A DNA stretch of 64,000 bases from an uncultured Clostridia bacterium (lineage in GTDB: Bacteria > Bacillota > Clostridia > Lachnospirales > Cellulosilyticaceae), in assembly GCA_937981575.1 (NCBI GenBank), contig CALJNR010000006.1, positions 1 through 64,000 of the forward strand. The letters are read 5' to 3'. The position numbers and the translations under genes are program-made. Shown in pieces: positions 16,929 to 25,800 of this stretch; the first letter of the stretch is position 1; each line of letters starts with the position of its first letter. Below the pieces are notes generated by a model that saw only the letters and a program-made list of their open reading frames with translations, did not search any database and was not told the origin of the DNA.

Positions 16929-16958
16929 GGGATGCGAGAAAGGTTTTCTTGCATCCCT
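16929..16958 (+). terminator. Hairpin terminator after the beta-trefoil gene
   Basis: GGGATGCGAGAAA pairs with TTTCTTGCATCCC (one G-T pair, 3-nt loop), 37 nt behind the stop codon. The T tract is short, so it may be leaky. Confidence 0.75.
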
Positions 16959-17000
16959 TAATCTGTGTGAAAAAGTTTTTTATAAAAAATTTATAAATGT

Positions 17001-17055
17001 ACTTTACCTGTCGTAGTAGTTATGTTATAATTACTACGACAGGTAAAGTACGACA
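17001..17055 (+). promoter_or_regulatory. PadR operon promoter embedded in a 49-bp perfect dyad
   Basis: ACTTTACCTGTCGTAGTA (17001-17018) and its exact complement (17032-17049) flank a 13-nt centre. The -35 element TTTACC (17003-17008) lies inside the left arm and TATAAT (17026-17031) fills the centre with a 17-nt spacing, so a bound repressor would cover the whole promoter. TACGACAG recurs at 17049-17055 as a third half-site. This is the layout expected for autoregulation by the PadR protein encoded 30 nt downstream. Confidence 0.85.
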
Positions 17056-17084
17056 GATACAGTAATTGATTAGGAGGAGTTTGA

Positions 17085-17429
17085 TTGATCAGCAGTGACG
17101 TAATACGCGGTTATAATGACACTATTATTCTAAGCCTCCTTTTAGAAGGTGATTCTTATGGTTATGAAATTTCAAAGAATATACGTCAGATTACAGATGA
17201 GCAGTATATTATGAAAGAAACCACGCTTTACTCAGCGTTTAACCGCCTGGAGAAAAACGGGTATATCGAATCTTATTATGGAGAAGAAACCCAAGGAAAG
17301 AGGCGGACTTACTTTAAAATTACGCCAAGTGGAATAACCTACTACAAGGAAAAGTGTGAAGAATGGGATATCACTCAAAAAGTTGTCAACAAGTTTATAA
17401 AGGAGCTGAATGAATATGGAAACAATTAA
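17085..17429 (+). CDS. PadR-family transcriptional regulator
   Basis: A 114-residue winged-helix repressor of the PadR type: IILSLLLEGDSYGYEISKNI (helix 1), TLYSAFNRLEKNGYIESYYGEE (recognition helix and turn), RRTYFKITPSGITYYKE (wing), then a dimerisation helix. The TTG start has TAGGAGGAG upstream. The gene overlaps the next by 20 nt, so the pair is translated together, and the 49-bp dyad covering its promoter is the obvious operator. PadR regulators paired with HAAS-domain membrane proteins are common in Firmicutes and often respond to envelope-acting compounds. Confidence 0.92.
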   Translation: MISSDVIRGYNDTIILSLLLEGDSYGYEISKNIRQITDEQYIMKETTLYSAFNRLEKNGYIESYYGEETQGKRRTYFKITPSGITYYKEKCEEWDITQKVVNKFIKELNEYGNN

Positions 17430-18384
17430 AAGTTATTTAGAAAATATGTTTCGGAATCTGCCGCAAACTGAAGAAATAAGCCGTATGAAAAGCGAGCTTT
17501 TATCCAATATGGAAGATAAGTATCATGAACTTAAAAGTGAAGGGAAGGCGGAGCATGAAGCTGTAGGGATTGTTATTTCAGAATTTGGGAATATTGATGA
17601 GCTGCTTGAAGAGATGAATATCGAAATAGCAGATCATAAAGAAACGTATCCTGAGGTAAGTTCAGAGGAAGCAAGAGAATTTATTAAGCTAAAAAGGCAG
17701 ACCTCATTTTTAATAGGAATAGGCGTTACATTGATTTTAACGGGTGTATCTCTTCTTGTTTTTTTGTCACAGCTAATAGAAAATCAGTATATTTTCCAAA
17801 ATGTACCTTTGGAAGCTCGAGGCAGTCTTCCCGTTATCTTTTTATTTTTACTTATCGCACCAGCAGTTGGCCTTTTTGTATACTCAGGCATACGGCTTGA
17901 ACGCTATAAATATATAGAAGAAGGCCGTTTTACACTCGCAGCTTCACTAAGGTCTTTTTTGAGTGATGAACTTAAGGATGTTTCGCCAAGACAGCATACT
18001 GGAACAATTATTGGGGTTATCCTCTGCGTTCTTTCGCCGCTTGCCATTTTTGTGGGCTCACTATTTGGGGAAAATGCTTCAGTATACGGCGTTAGTATAC
18101 TTCTTCTTATGGTAGCAGCAGCAGTATTTATTTTCATTACTACTGGGACTATGCCAGAAACTTACAAGCGTCTTCTGAAGATCGAAGAATTTAACCCTGA
18201 GAGAAAAAAGCAAAATAAACTTATTGGAGCTGTTGCTGGTATTATCTGGCCACTGGCTGTTTGTATCTTTTTGTTTAGCGGTTTTGTTTTTGGACTTTGG
18301 CATATTGCTTGGGTTGTATTTCCGATAACAGGTATACTTTTTGGAGGTTTTTGTGCTTTTTACAGCATTATCAATTCTAATTAA
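17410..18384 (+). CDS. HAAS/DUF1700-type membrane protein, PadR partner
   Basis: A 324-residue protein. Residues 1-75 form the helical HAAS (DUF1700) domain (IKSYLENMFRNLPQTEEISR, KYHELKSEGKAEHEAVGIVISEFGNIDEL), typical for proteins encoded next to PadR regulators. About six transmembrane helices follow (FLIGIGVTLILTGVSLLVFL, LPVIFLFLLIAPAVGLFVYSG, IIGVILCVLSPLAIFVGSLF, VSILLLMVAAAVFIFI, LIGAVAGIIWPLAVCIFLF, HIAWVVFPITGILFGGFCAF). It starts inside the padR gene behind AAAGGAGCTG. Role unknown; probably envelope stress or signalling through the PadR protein. Confidence 0.85.
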   Translation: MNMETIKSYLENMFRNLPQTEEISRMKSELLSNMEDKYHELKSEGKAEHEAVGIVISEFGNIDELLEEMNIEIADHKETYPEVSSEEAREFIKLKRQTSFLIGIGVTLILTGVSLLVFLSQLIENQYIFQNVPLEARGSLPVIFLFLLIAPAVGLFVYSGIRLERYKYIEEGRFTLAASLRSFLSDELKDVSPRQHTGTIIGVILCVLSPLAIFVGSLFGENASVYGVSILLLMVAAAVFIFITTGTMPETYKRLLKIEEFNPERKKQNKLIGAVAGIIWPLAVCIFLFSGFVFGLWHIAWVVFPITGILFGGFCAFYSIINSN

Positions 18385-18430
18385 GACAGAGGTTGTTCAT
18401 GCAAGATATTTAATAAATAGAATGAAATAT

Positions 18431-18467
18431 AAAATCAGCAGAGATCAAGTAGAGCCTGCTGATTTTT
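18431..18467. terminator. Bidirectional intrinsic terminator
   Basis: AAAATCAGCAG and CTGCTGATTTT pair around a 14-nt loop and are followed by T residues on both strands. It lies between the convergent HAAS gene (+) and VOC gene (-). Confidence 0.85.
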
Positions 18468-18540
18468 GTATATTGATATTGTGTATGTCTGTAGATATAG
18501 GTCTTACTGCAAGAATGGACAGACTTACTTAAGGACAGGG

Positions 18541-18930
18541 TTACTCAGTAATTTCTACGCGGTTTCCTTCGGGATCCAGCACGCAGCTTTCGTAATAGCC
18601 ATCACCGGTAACGCGGGGAGCTCCTGCTACAATATAGCCGTCTTTCTCTAACGCTAGTGTAATCTTATCAACAGCTTGTTTATCCCCTGCCGAGAAAGCA
18701 AGGTGTATATACCCTAGATGCTGCTGCATTTTAGTATTTGGATTTTCAAGTATGCAAGGCATGTTCATAAGTTCAAGCCTCGCTCCAGAAGAAAAAGTAA
18801 TAAAATAAGAGGTAAAGCCATTTCCAGCATTTGTATACTTTTCACCTGCTTTTCCGTCAAAGTACGTTGTATAAAAAGTTTTCATTTGTTCCAGGTCTTT
18901 TACCCAGATGGCAATGTGTTCGATTTTCAT
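18541..18930 (-). CDS. VOC family protein (glyoxalase I-like, YaeR/SMU1112c type)
   Basis: A 129-residue glyoxalase-fold protein. IEHIAIWVKDLEQMKTFYTTYF carries the first metal-ligand His, HLGYIHLAFSAGDKQAVDKI the second, and SCVLDPEGNRVEITE the terminal Glu, matching the small single-domain YaeR group. The substrate is unknown. The start has GAAGGAG 7 nt upstream on the minus strand. It is convergent with the PadR/HAAS pair and separated by a bidirectional terminator; a 10-bp inverted repeat lies 28 nt upstream. Confidence 0.85.
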   Translation of the reverse strand: MKIEHIAIWVKDLEQMKTFYTTYFDGKAGEKYTNAGNGFTSYFITFSSGARLELMNMPCILENPNTKMQQHLGYIHLAFSAGDKQAVDKITLALEKDGYIVAGAPRVTGDGYYESCVLDPEGNRVEITE

Positions 18931-18957
18931 AGGTATTCTCCTTCATCATTAGCAGAT

Positions 18958-18987
18958 ATGAAAGCCTATTTATCTGAAGGCTTTCAT
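18958..18987. promoter_or_regulatory. Inverted repeat upstream of VOC gene
   Basis: ATGAAAGCCT and AGGCTTTCAT are perfect 10-nt arms around a 10-nt loop, 28 nt before the minus-strand VOC gene. Without a T tract it is more likely an operator or leader hairpin than a terminator. The remaining DNA to 19282 holds no gene; a TATAAT at 19182-19187 could be the -10 for the next gene. Confidence 0.45.
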
Positions 18988-19282
18988 AAATCTTTATCAT
19001 TAAACAGTATGTAAAGCTTTAGATCGATTTTAGCATGTTTAGAAACTAGAGTAAAACAAATTATAAGTAAAAGGTAATAAATCTTTAGGCCGAAAATATA
19101 ATACAAATTATAAGACAGTTTTTCTGCGCTTTTGTTCCTAAAGATGATATAAATAGATTGCATTGAAACTGGGAAAAATTGTATAATTCTATATAGAGAC
19201 ACTAAAGAAAATATAGATAAAATAAGTACATAGGAGGGAAGAAAAATAAAGAAATATAAGGACTAAGAAAGGGGTAAGGGGT

Positions 19283-20068
19283 ATGAGAGACGGGATGTAT
19301 GATAAGATCCAAAAAACACTTTTAGAAATAGAGGAGGATAAGAAAATCCGCATACTTTATGCAGCTGAATCTGGAAGCAGAGGATGGGGATTCCCTTCTA
19401 TTGACTCGGATTATCACTGCAGGTTTATATATGTTAATAAACAGGATTTCTATTTGGCCATTAACAGTGGGAAAGACAGCATTGAATTTGTAGTTGATTC
19501 GATTTATGATATCAAAGGCTGGGATCTTAAAAAGGTACTTAAGGAACTTAACCAGTCTAATCCTGCTATATTAGAGTGGCTGCAGTCACCAGTTGTCTAT
19601 ATGGAAAGAGACGACTTCAGATCCTGTCTGCTAGAGCTGTTTGCCAGTTATTTTGATGAAAAAGCTGCACTATGTTACTATAGAGATATAGCAGTTAATA
19701 AATTAGAAGAGATTAAAAAGCATCCAGAAGAGAGAATAAAAAGATATTGCCATGTTTTAAGGGCACTTCTGGCAGCGGAATATATTATGAAATTTCACAG
19801 CATGCCGCCTATGACATTTGATCAGCTTTATGAAAATGCATCTATTAAAGAGGGGGTTCAGGAAGAAATAGAAAAACTTATAGAACTTAAAAAACAGTGC
19901 AGTGACTGGTACAAAGTGCCTACAAATCACCTCGTTGTAGACTTTTTTGAAGAATTTTTAACAGGCTGCAATCATTATATCAGTGGTATGAAGCATAAGA
20001 TAAAGCAAAATGATGAGGCAACTAATCAGTTTTTTAGGACATGGATAAAAGCTGGTGCGGTTAGATAG
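19283..20068 (+). CDS. Predicted nucleotidyltransferase (YcgL/RlaP-like, Pol beta superfamily)
   Basis: A 261-residue protein of the DNA-polymerase-beta-type nucleotidyltransferase superfamily. The signature AAESGSRGWGFPSIDSDYHCRFIY contains GSRGWG and the S-D-S-D-Y metal-binding pair seen in the YcgL/RlaP (PF10127) group. QSNPAILEWLQSPVVY and the later RYCHVLRALLAAEYIM match the helical C-terminal part. Relatives are proposed to act in RNA repair, but most are uncharacterised; no ligase or cyclase gene is beside it. The start has AAAGGGG upstream. Confidence 0.75.
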   Translation: MRDGMYDKIQKTLLEIEEDKKIRILYAAESGSRGWGFPSIDSDYHCRFIYVNKQDFYLAINSGKDSIEFVVDSIYDIKGWDLKKVLKELNQSNPAILEWLQSPVVYMERDDFRSCLLELFASYFDEKAALCYYRDIAVNKLEEIKKHPEERIKRYCHVLRALLAAEYIMKFHSMPPMTFDQLYENASIKEGVQEEIEKLIELKKQCSDWYKVPTNHLVVDFFEEFLTGCNHYISGMKHKIKQNDEATNQFFRTWIKAGAVR

Positions 20069-20119
20069 TTATTAAATGGATAAGAACAAAAAAGTTGTTT
20101 TGAAGGATGTATAAAAAAT

Positions 20120-20157
20120 AGCACAGGAGCATAGACAGATACTATTGCTCTTGTGCT
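20120..20157. terminator. Bidirectional intrinsic terminator
   Basis: AGCACAGGAGCA and TGCTCTTGTGCT pair over 12 positions (one G-T) around a 14-nt loop, between convergent genes 19283-20068 (+) and prfC (-). Confidence 0.8.
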
Positions 20158-20185
20158 GTAAAGAATCTATTAAGTGTCAAGCGTT

Positions 20186-21790
20186 TTAAGTTCTTAAATA
20201 AGTTTCTCTTAAAATGGCTTTAGGATTACGTTCTGCGATCTGCTTAACAGCCCATTCATATTGACACAGTAATACAGGATCATTATTTTCTGTTTGAGCC
20301 AGCATAGAATCCATCGTGAGGAAAAATGATGAGGGATCAAAATTTTCCATATCAATCCATCTGATAAATCGATAGGGTAAGGCTTGCTTTTTAATTTCTA
20401 CGCCGTACTCATGCTGGAGGCGGTATTCAAGCACCTCAAACTGCAAAACACCGACTACACCGACGATGAGCTCTTCAATACCTGTAAAATGACGTTTATA
20501 AACTTGTACGGAACCTTCTTCGGCAAGCTGCGTAACGCCTTTTACAAATTGCTTTCTTTTTAAGGCACTGACAGTAGAGATACGCATAAAGTGTTCAGGG
20601 GCAAACTGCGGAATTCCTTGGTACTTAAGATCTAAATCTTTGCTGCACAGGGTATCGCCGATATTAAATATACCTGGATCATGAATTCCGATAATATCTC
20701 CGGGATAAGCTACCTCAACAGCTGCGCGGTCTTGTGCTAAAAACTGCTGGGGCTGCGCCAACTTAACTTTTTTACCTTTTTGCACATGGTTAACAGTCAT
20801 ACCTTTTTCAAATTTACCAGAGCAAATGCGAAGAAAGGCAATACGGTCACGGTGAGATGGGTTCATATTAGCTTGAATTTTAAAGATGAAGCCAGAAAAA
20901 TAATCTTCAGTAGGGCTGATATCTCCAAAATTACTTGTTCTTGGCTGAGGCGGTCTGCTGATTTCTAAGAAAGCTTCTAAGAAAGGTTCTACGCCAAAGT
21001 TAGTGAGAGCACTTCCAAAAAATACAGGGGTCAAATTGCCATCTAGTATTTGTTCGAGATCAAAATGGTCTCCTGCAACATCAAGCAGCTCGATATCTTC
21101 TAATAGTTTTTCATGAAGGTCCGCTCCAAGCAGTTCCTTGAATTTTTCGTCAGTAACATCCCCTTTTATAGATTGGGCGATAGCTTGACCGTGCTTGCCG
21201 TCATTAAAGAGTTCAACTTGTTTTTTCTGGCGGTTATAAACCCCTCTGAAGTTTTTACCCATGCCGATCGGCCAGTCCATTGCATAAGAACGAATACCAA
21301 GGGCATTTTCAATGTCTTCCATAAGTTCGAAGGGATCCCTTCCCTCGGCATCTAGTTTATTTATAAATGTAAAAATAGGAATACCACGCATTTTACAGAC
21401 TTTAAACAGCTTTTTGGTCTGTTCCTCTACCCCTTTTGAGCTGTCAATAACCATGATAGCACTGTCAGTTGCAACTAGTGTTCTGTAAGTATCTTCACTA
21501 AAATCCTGATGTCCAGGGGTATCCAGGATATTTATGCAAAAACCTTTATAGTTAAATTGAAGTACACTGGAAGTTACAGAGATTCCTCTTTGTTTTTCGA
21601 TTTCCATCCAGTCCGATACAGCATATTTTTGAGATCTTCTTGATTTGACAGAACCAGCTTCACGAATGGCACCACCATATAAAAGGAATTTTTCGGTAAG
21701 TGTTGTTTTACCGGCATCGGGGTGAGAAATAAGTGCAAAGGTTCTGCGTTTTTGGATTTCATTAGTATAATCTAAGTTTTCTATTGGCAT
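20186..21790 (-). CDS. prfC: Peptide chain release factor 3 (GTPase)
   Basis: A 534-residue translational GTPase that recycles class-1 release factors from the ribosome. The G domain has SHPDAGKTTLTEKFLLYGG (G1), RGISVTSS (G2), LDTPGHQDF (G3) and FINKLD (G4), and the full RF3 domain set follows (GVVGVLQFEVLEYRLQHEYGVEI, PYRFIRW). Length is normal for RF3 (about 530). The second ATG at 21790 is preferred because AAGGACGG lies upstream of it; ATG 21811 has no ribosome binding site. It is transcribed alone on the minus strand. Confidence 0.95.
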   Translation of the reverse strand: MPIENLDYTNEIQKRRTFALISHPDAGKTTLTEKFLLYGGAIREAGSVKSRRSQKYAVSDWMEIEKQRGISVTSSVLQFNYKGFCINILDTPGHQDFSEDTYRTLVATDSAIMVIDSSKGVEEQTKKLFKVCKMRGIPIFTFINKLDAEGRDPFELMEDIENALGIRSYAMDWPIGMGKNFRGVYNRQKKQVELFNDGKHGQAIAQSIKGDVTDEKFKELLGADLHEKLLEDIELLDVAGDHFDLEQILDGNLTPVFFGSALTNFGVEPFLEAFLEISRPPQPRTSNFGDISPTEDYFSGFIFKIQANMNPSHRDRIAFLRICSGKFEKGMTVNHVQKGKKVKLAQPQQFLAQDRAAVEVAYPGDIIGIHDPGIFNIGDTLCSKDLDLKYQGIPQFAPEHFMRISTVSALKRKQFVKGVTQLAEEGSVQVYKRHFTGIEELIVGVVGVLQFEVLEYRLQHEYGVEIKKQALPYRFIRWIDMENFDPSSFFLTMDSMLAQTENNDPVLLCQYEWAVKQIAERNPKAILRETYLRT

Positions 21791-22185
21791 TTTAACCGTC
21801 CTTATCTTCATTCATATTCCAATCATCTATAAGGTACAACTAATAAATATAATGCTTATCTAACTATAATGTCAAGGGAAAAGTGTTTGAGATTCAAAAA
21901 AATCAAGTGATACGTCGGATAATAGTCAGTTTTGTATAGTGCAAAAAAACGAAATTGGTCATAATAAATAAATGAAGATTTGTAAAAAGATCATATTATA
22001 CAAAAATAAATAAATCATTATAATAGTGAAAAATGTGTAAAAATTCCTCGAAATGTGATATAATTTTATCATAATTTTACGTTAGGTTGATGCAGGGTGT
22101 GAAAAATGGCAGGAGTAAATGCCTGATTTAATTTAAAGCATGTTACAGAGAATCTCAGTTAGAAATTAGTAAAGAGGGTGTTGCT
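21791..22185. other. Divergent intergenic region between prfC and the DUF342 gene
   Basis: No gene is seen in this AT-rich stretch. TATAAT at 22059-22064 on the + strand is a possible -10 for the DUF342 gene, with only a weak TGTAAA at -35. The prfC promoter on the other strand was not located. Confidence 0.35.
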
Positions 22186-23766
22186 ATGATACTTGCACAA
22201 AATGAATATTTTATGATTACAGAGAGAGATGACAAGCTATTTATTCAAGTTTTTAAACCTGGGTACTCCATTAAAGATTTCCAGGAAATTATGGAAAAAT
22301 ATCCGAGGATTATGATTACAAAATTCATGGTGCTGAGAGAAGCACTGGAGTGTGCGGTAGGACAAGCGATAGAGTTTGGAATTCAAAAGCCTAAGCTAGA
22401 GCTTCGTATTGCGCCGGATAATTTGGAAGCTAAAATGATTATCAACTTGGATAAAGAGACGTTTGAGAAAACTAAAGAAACTGTAAGAGAAGAAATATTA
22501 CAGCTGCTAAAAGATCATCTTATTGTTCATGGCATCCTATATGATGTTATTAATAAAGAATTGAGAGTTCAAAAAGAAATAGTTGTAGCCCGCGGGACAC
22601 TCCCGGCTCAAGGAAAAGATGCGAGTATTACTTACTTGGAACTGCCGGAGATGAAGCCTGCCATTAATGATGATGGCAGCGCTAACTATTATGAAATGAA
22701 TTTGTTTAGGTATGTACATAAAGGAGACTGGGTAGGAGAAAAAATACTCGTTAAAACTGGGGACCCCGGTATGAACATTAAGGGGGAGGAGCTCCCAGGT
22801 AAAGAGGGAAAGGATAAAGCGCTGCGTTTTGACCAAAATAGTATTGATACAGTAGAAAAAGAAAATAAAATTCTGCTTATAGCGAAAGTTGATGGGGCGC
22901 TCCAGATTAAGGGCGGCAAGATATGTGTCATTAACCACTTGATGATTAATGGAAATGTGGGCTATGAAACAGGGAATATTGACTTTGATGGCTACATCAC
23001 CATTCAGGGAACTGTAGAAGATGGATTTTCCGTAACAGCGAGAGATGATATTTCCATCCTTGGGGAAATGGGTATGGGAGCTGTAGGAAAGGTCTTTTCA
23101 AAGGCAGGGAATATCTATATTAAAGGCGGCATTTCGGGGAAAGGCAGATCAGTGTTAGAAGCTGGCAAAAGCGTGTTTGTCAAGTATACCAATGCCTGCA
23201 CAATAAGAGCTAAAGACAGCATCAATATAGGTTATTATGCTTTAGACAGTGACCTAGAAGCGGATGTCATTTTGGTACAGGCCAAAAATGCAAGGACAAT
23301 TGGAGGAAGCGTTAAAGCCAAGTCCAAAGTTTCGCTTCGTATGGTAGGAAATGTTTATGAAAAGGAAACTTATATCAATGTTCAGGGCTTTGATAGAAAG
23401 GCCATAAAAAAAGAATTAGATGCCCTCTTGGTGGCTTATAAGGAACTGCTTATTAAAGCTGAAAAAAATGAGCGGGAACTAAAAGTATATGAAACGACAC
23501 TGCTTCAGTTTGGACGCATAAAAAGTGATGATGATTATATCAGTTACCAGAGGGTTTACCAAACCCTAATTGATAAATTATACGCTCTTGAAGAGCAAAG
23601 ACAAGAACTTCTCCGCACCTTGTCTTCACGAGGTGAAGGAGAGGTTACTATTTATGAAAAAGCTTATCCGAGAACATTTTTGCAGATTAAGAATCTTCAA
23701 AAGCGAATTAAAGAGATGACTACAGGAACTTTTTATGCACAAGATAATCAATTAATGTTTGACTAA
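22186..23766 (+). CDS. DUF342/FapA family protein
   Basis: A 526-residue DUF342 protein. The N-terminus is a mixed domain, then comes KIYVKTGDPGMNIKGEELPG-type sequence followed by a right-handed beta-helix of short repeats (VCVINHLMINGNVGYETGNI, GYITIQGTVEDGFSV, ISILGEMGMGAVGKV, IYIKGGISGKGRSVL), the polymer-forming/FapA fold. A C-terminal coiled coil (KKELDALLVAYKELLIKAEK, LYALEEQRQELLRTL) ends it. FapA relatives affect polar flagella or cell-surface regulation, but no flagellar genes are near. The GAF-protein gene follows by 13 nt, so they form an operon. Confidence 0.85.
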   Translation: MILAQNEYFMITERDDKLFIQVFKPGYSIKDFQEIMEKYPRIMITKFMVLREALECAVGQAIEFGIQKPKLELRIAPDNLEAKMIINLDKETFEKTKETVREEILQLLKDHLIVHGILYDVINKELRVQKEIVVARGTLPAQGKDASITYLELPEMKPAINDDGSANYYEMNLFRYVHKGDWVGEKILVKTGDPGMNIKGEELPGKEGKDKALRFDQNSIDTVEKENKILLIAKVDGALQIKGGKICVINHLMINGNVGYETGNIDFDGYITIQGTVEDGFSVTARDDISILGEMGMGAVGKVFSKAGNIYIKGGISGKGRSVLEAGKSVFVKYTNACTIRAKDSINIGYYALDSDLEADVILVQAKNARTIGGSVKAKSKVSLRMVGNVYEKETYINVQGFDRKAIKKELDALLVAYKELLIKAEKNERELKVYETTLLQFGRIKSDDDYISYQRVYQTLIDKLYALEEQRQELLRTLSSRGEGEVTIYEKAYPRTFLQIKNLQKRIKEMTTGTFYAQDNQLMFD

Positions 23767-23779
23767 AGGGGAGATTTAT

Positions 23780-25618
23780 TTGCAAAATGCTAAAACATCT
23801 AATACAGGATATTGCTATGGCGCCTTACTGCAGGCAATAGACTTTTTTACTCAAAAGTTTAACTTAGATCAAATAGGATCTTATGCGTTTGAGTTTGCCA
23901 ATGAAATGCTGACACTGCATTCATCAGCTTTATTTGTTAAGGAGCATGATCAGTTTGTCCTAAAGAACGCCAGATTGTATCCCGTAAACAGCTACCGTCT
24001 CAGCAATACTCAGGCACTTCAGGAACTGCCTGTTTTGCATGGCGATATTATTATACATAAAATAGAAAATTTTTTCAGTCAGGAATTTATTGAAACCTTT
24101 CATATTAAACTCGTTATTCCGCTGGTTATTAACAATCTGCTTCATGGGTTTATTGTATCCAATGGAAAGATCCTTGATGATTTTGATGAGAATGATCTCG
24201 TTATTGCCAGTACTTTAACCAAACTATTTAGGAACTCCTTGGAAAACAGCATGCAGCTAGATGAACTGGCACTAAAAAACAAGCAGCTGGACCAAAAGAT
24301 ATTTAATTTATTTGCCATTAATCAGAGTGCAAAGTCACTGCTTTCTGAGGTGGATTTAGAAAGGCTCTATACACTTGCTACAGATATCTTCAGTGAAATA
24401 ACATGCAGTAAGGTGACATCTTTTGGTATATACGATGCCATTTCTAAAAGTATTAAGGTACTAGGCTACCGTAATGTATCAAATTATTCATCTGTTTCTA
24501 CAGAACTTCATCTTATAAGTGCGGTATATAGAAGCGGACGGGTTGTTCTTGATTTTGAGAAGGATAGAGAAATTATTCAAGCAGTATTTAGAAATTGGGA
24601 AGAGTTTCGCTTACTGGATACGAAATATATTATTCTGCTGGTAAAGGAAGAGATACTAGGTGTTGTTACCCTAAGTGAAGCAGTAAATGAGAGGCTTTAT
24701 GACGAGGCGACTTTTGAGCTTGTTGAAACGCTGGCATCTTTTACGCATATTGCCATTTCCAATGCGCTTTTATTTAAAAAGCTACTCATACAAAGCGAGC
24801 GCATTGAGCGCAAGTTTCATACATTAAACACGCTTAATAAAATTATTCAAAATATTAACAGAGGCATTGATATAGATGAATTATCGGCACTTACTCTCAA
24901 AGTAATGTCTCTCAACTTTGGCATCAAAAAGGCTTTTTTTGCTTATGGCGGACAAGATGGTTATACAATTAGTCAAAAATTAGGCATAGATGTTGAGCAT
25001 GTAACTTTTGATTTAAACGACAGCTGGAAACAGGCTTGTGAAGGAGAAATGGTTTTAGACTTTCAGGAAGACGCCATGTACTACTTCTTTAAGACAGAGA
25101 TAGTCAGGCGTTTAGGAACTTCTAACTGCATTGTCATTGCACCTATTTGTAATGTTCACGCCCATGACTACGAAACAACTTTGCCTAGGGGCTTTTTAGT
25201 TGTCCTTGAAACACAAGACAGCCTGAAAGAAGAAGAAATTCTGCTCATAGATACGATTGCTAAAAATATTTCTCCCGTTATCTGCCAGATGGATCTAAAC
25301 AGCCGTCTTAAAGATGAATATAAGATTGATCCGAAAAAACAGTTTATAGCTGATCTGAATTCAAAATTTAAGGAAAGAACGGCCTATTCACTGGACTTTA
25401 ACATTTATTATAAATGGGTTTACATGAATCCCTTTCAAAGTAAGGAAGAAATGATGCCAGAAGGAGAAGTATGCTATTTGATTGACTCATATATTTTTGT
25501 TATAACTTACGAGGAGTTAGAAGATAATAGTTTCTGCAGACTGCCTGATTTTGAAGACATTGACGAAGTATTAGCGTTTGACTATATGGGTTACTATAAT
25601 GAATTTGTACGTGCATAA
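23780..25618 (+). CDS. Multi-GAF-domain protein without output domain
   Basis: A 612-residue soluble protein with at least three GAF-like modules: about 10-160 (ending LVIASTLTKLFRNSLENSMQL), 180-330 (ending ELVETLASFTHIAISNALLFKKL) and 355-510 (ending EEEILLIDTIAKNISPVICQM), joined by helical linkers. GAF domains bind small ligands or mediate dimerisation. No kinase, GGDEF or HTH output is attached; the last 100 residues are unrecognised. A TTG start at 23780 behind AAAGGGGAG is chosen; a TTG at 23759 overlapping the upstream gene lacks a site. Probably works with the DUF342 protein. Confidence 0.7.
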   Translation: MQNAKTSNTGYCYGALLQAIDFFTQKFNLDQIGSYAFEFANEMLTLHSSALFVKEHDQFVLKNARLYPVNSYRLSNTQALQELPVLHGDIIIHKIENFFSQEFIETFHIKLVIPLVINNLLHGFIVSNGKILDDFDENDLVIASTLTKLFRNSLENSMQLDELALKNKQLDQKIFNLFAINQSAKSLLSEVDLERLYTLATDIFSEITCSKVTSFGIYDAISKSIKVLGYRNVSNYSSVSTELHLISAVYRSGRVVLDFEKDREIIQAVFRNWEEFRLLDTKYIILLVKEEILGVVTLSEAVNERLYDEATFELVETLASFTHIAISNALLFKKLLIQSERIERKFHTLNTLNKIIQNINRGIDIDELSALTLKVMSLNFGIKKAFFAYGGQDGYTISQKLGIDVEHVTFDLNDSWKQACEGEMVLDFQEDAMYYFFKTEIVRRLGTSNCIVIAPICNVHAHDYETTLPRGFLVVLETQDSLKEEEILLIDTIAKNISPVICQMDLNSRLKDEYKIDPKKQFIADLNSKFKERTAYSLDFNIYYKWVYMNPFQSKEEMMPEGEVCYLIDSYIFVITYEELEDNSFCRLPDFEDIDEVLAFDYMGYYNEFVRA

Positions 25619-25634
25619 GTATTACTTTTCTATT

Positions 25635-25680
25635 AAAAGGTATTTAAAAGTCTTCTTAAAGGCTTTTGAATACCTTTTAA
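25635..25680 (+). terminator. Intrinsic terminator of the DUF342-GAF operon
   Basis: AAAAGGTATTTAAAAG pairs with CTTTTGAATACCTTTT (one T-G) around a 12-nt loop, 16 nt behind the GAF gene stop. Confidence 0.88.
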
Positions 25681-25800
25681 TATTTCATTCTTATCACAAT
25701 GCCATTACAAAGATTTACAAAAATCTCTTTTTCATTTATAATTATAAGATGATAAACATTGCAAAAAATATCAATTTATGACAAAAAAGGAGGAAAACGG

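Noticed and set aside
22537-22938. 133-codon minus-strand ORF inside the DUF342 gene
   Set aside because: Shadow of a strongly recognised coding frame.
25578-25781. 67-codon + strand ORF after the GAF gene
   Set aside because: It overlaps the GAF gene end and the terminator, has no ribosome binding site, and its composition is that of AT-rich spacer.
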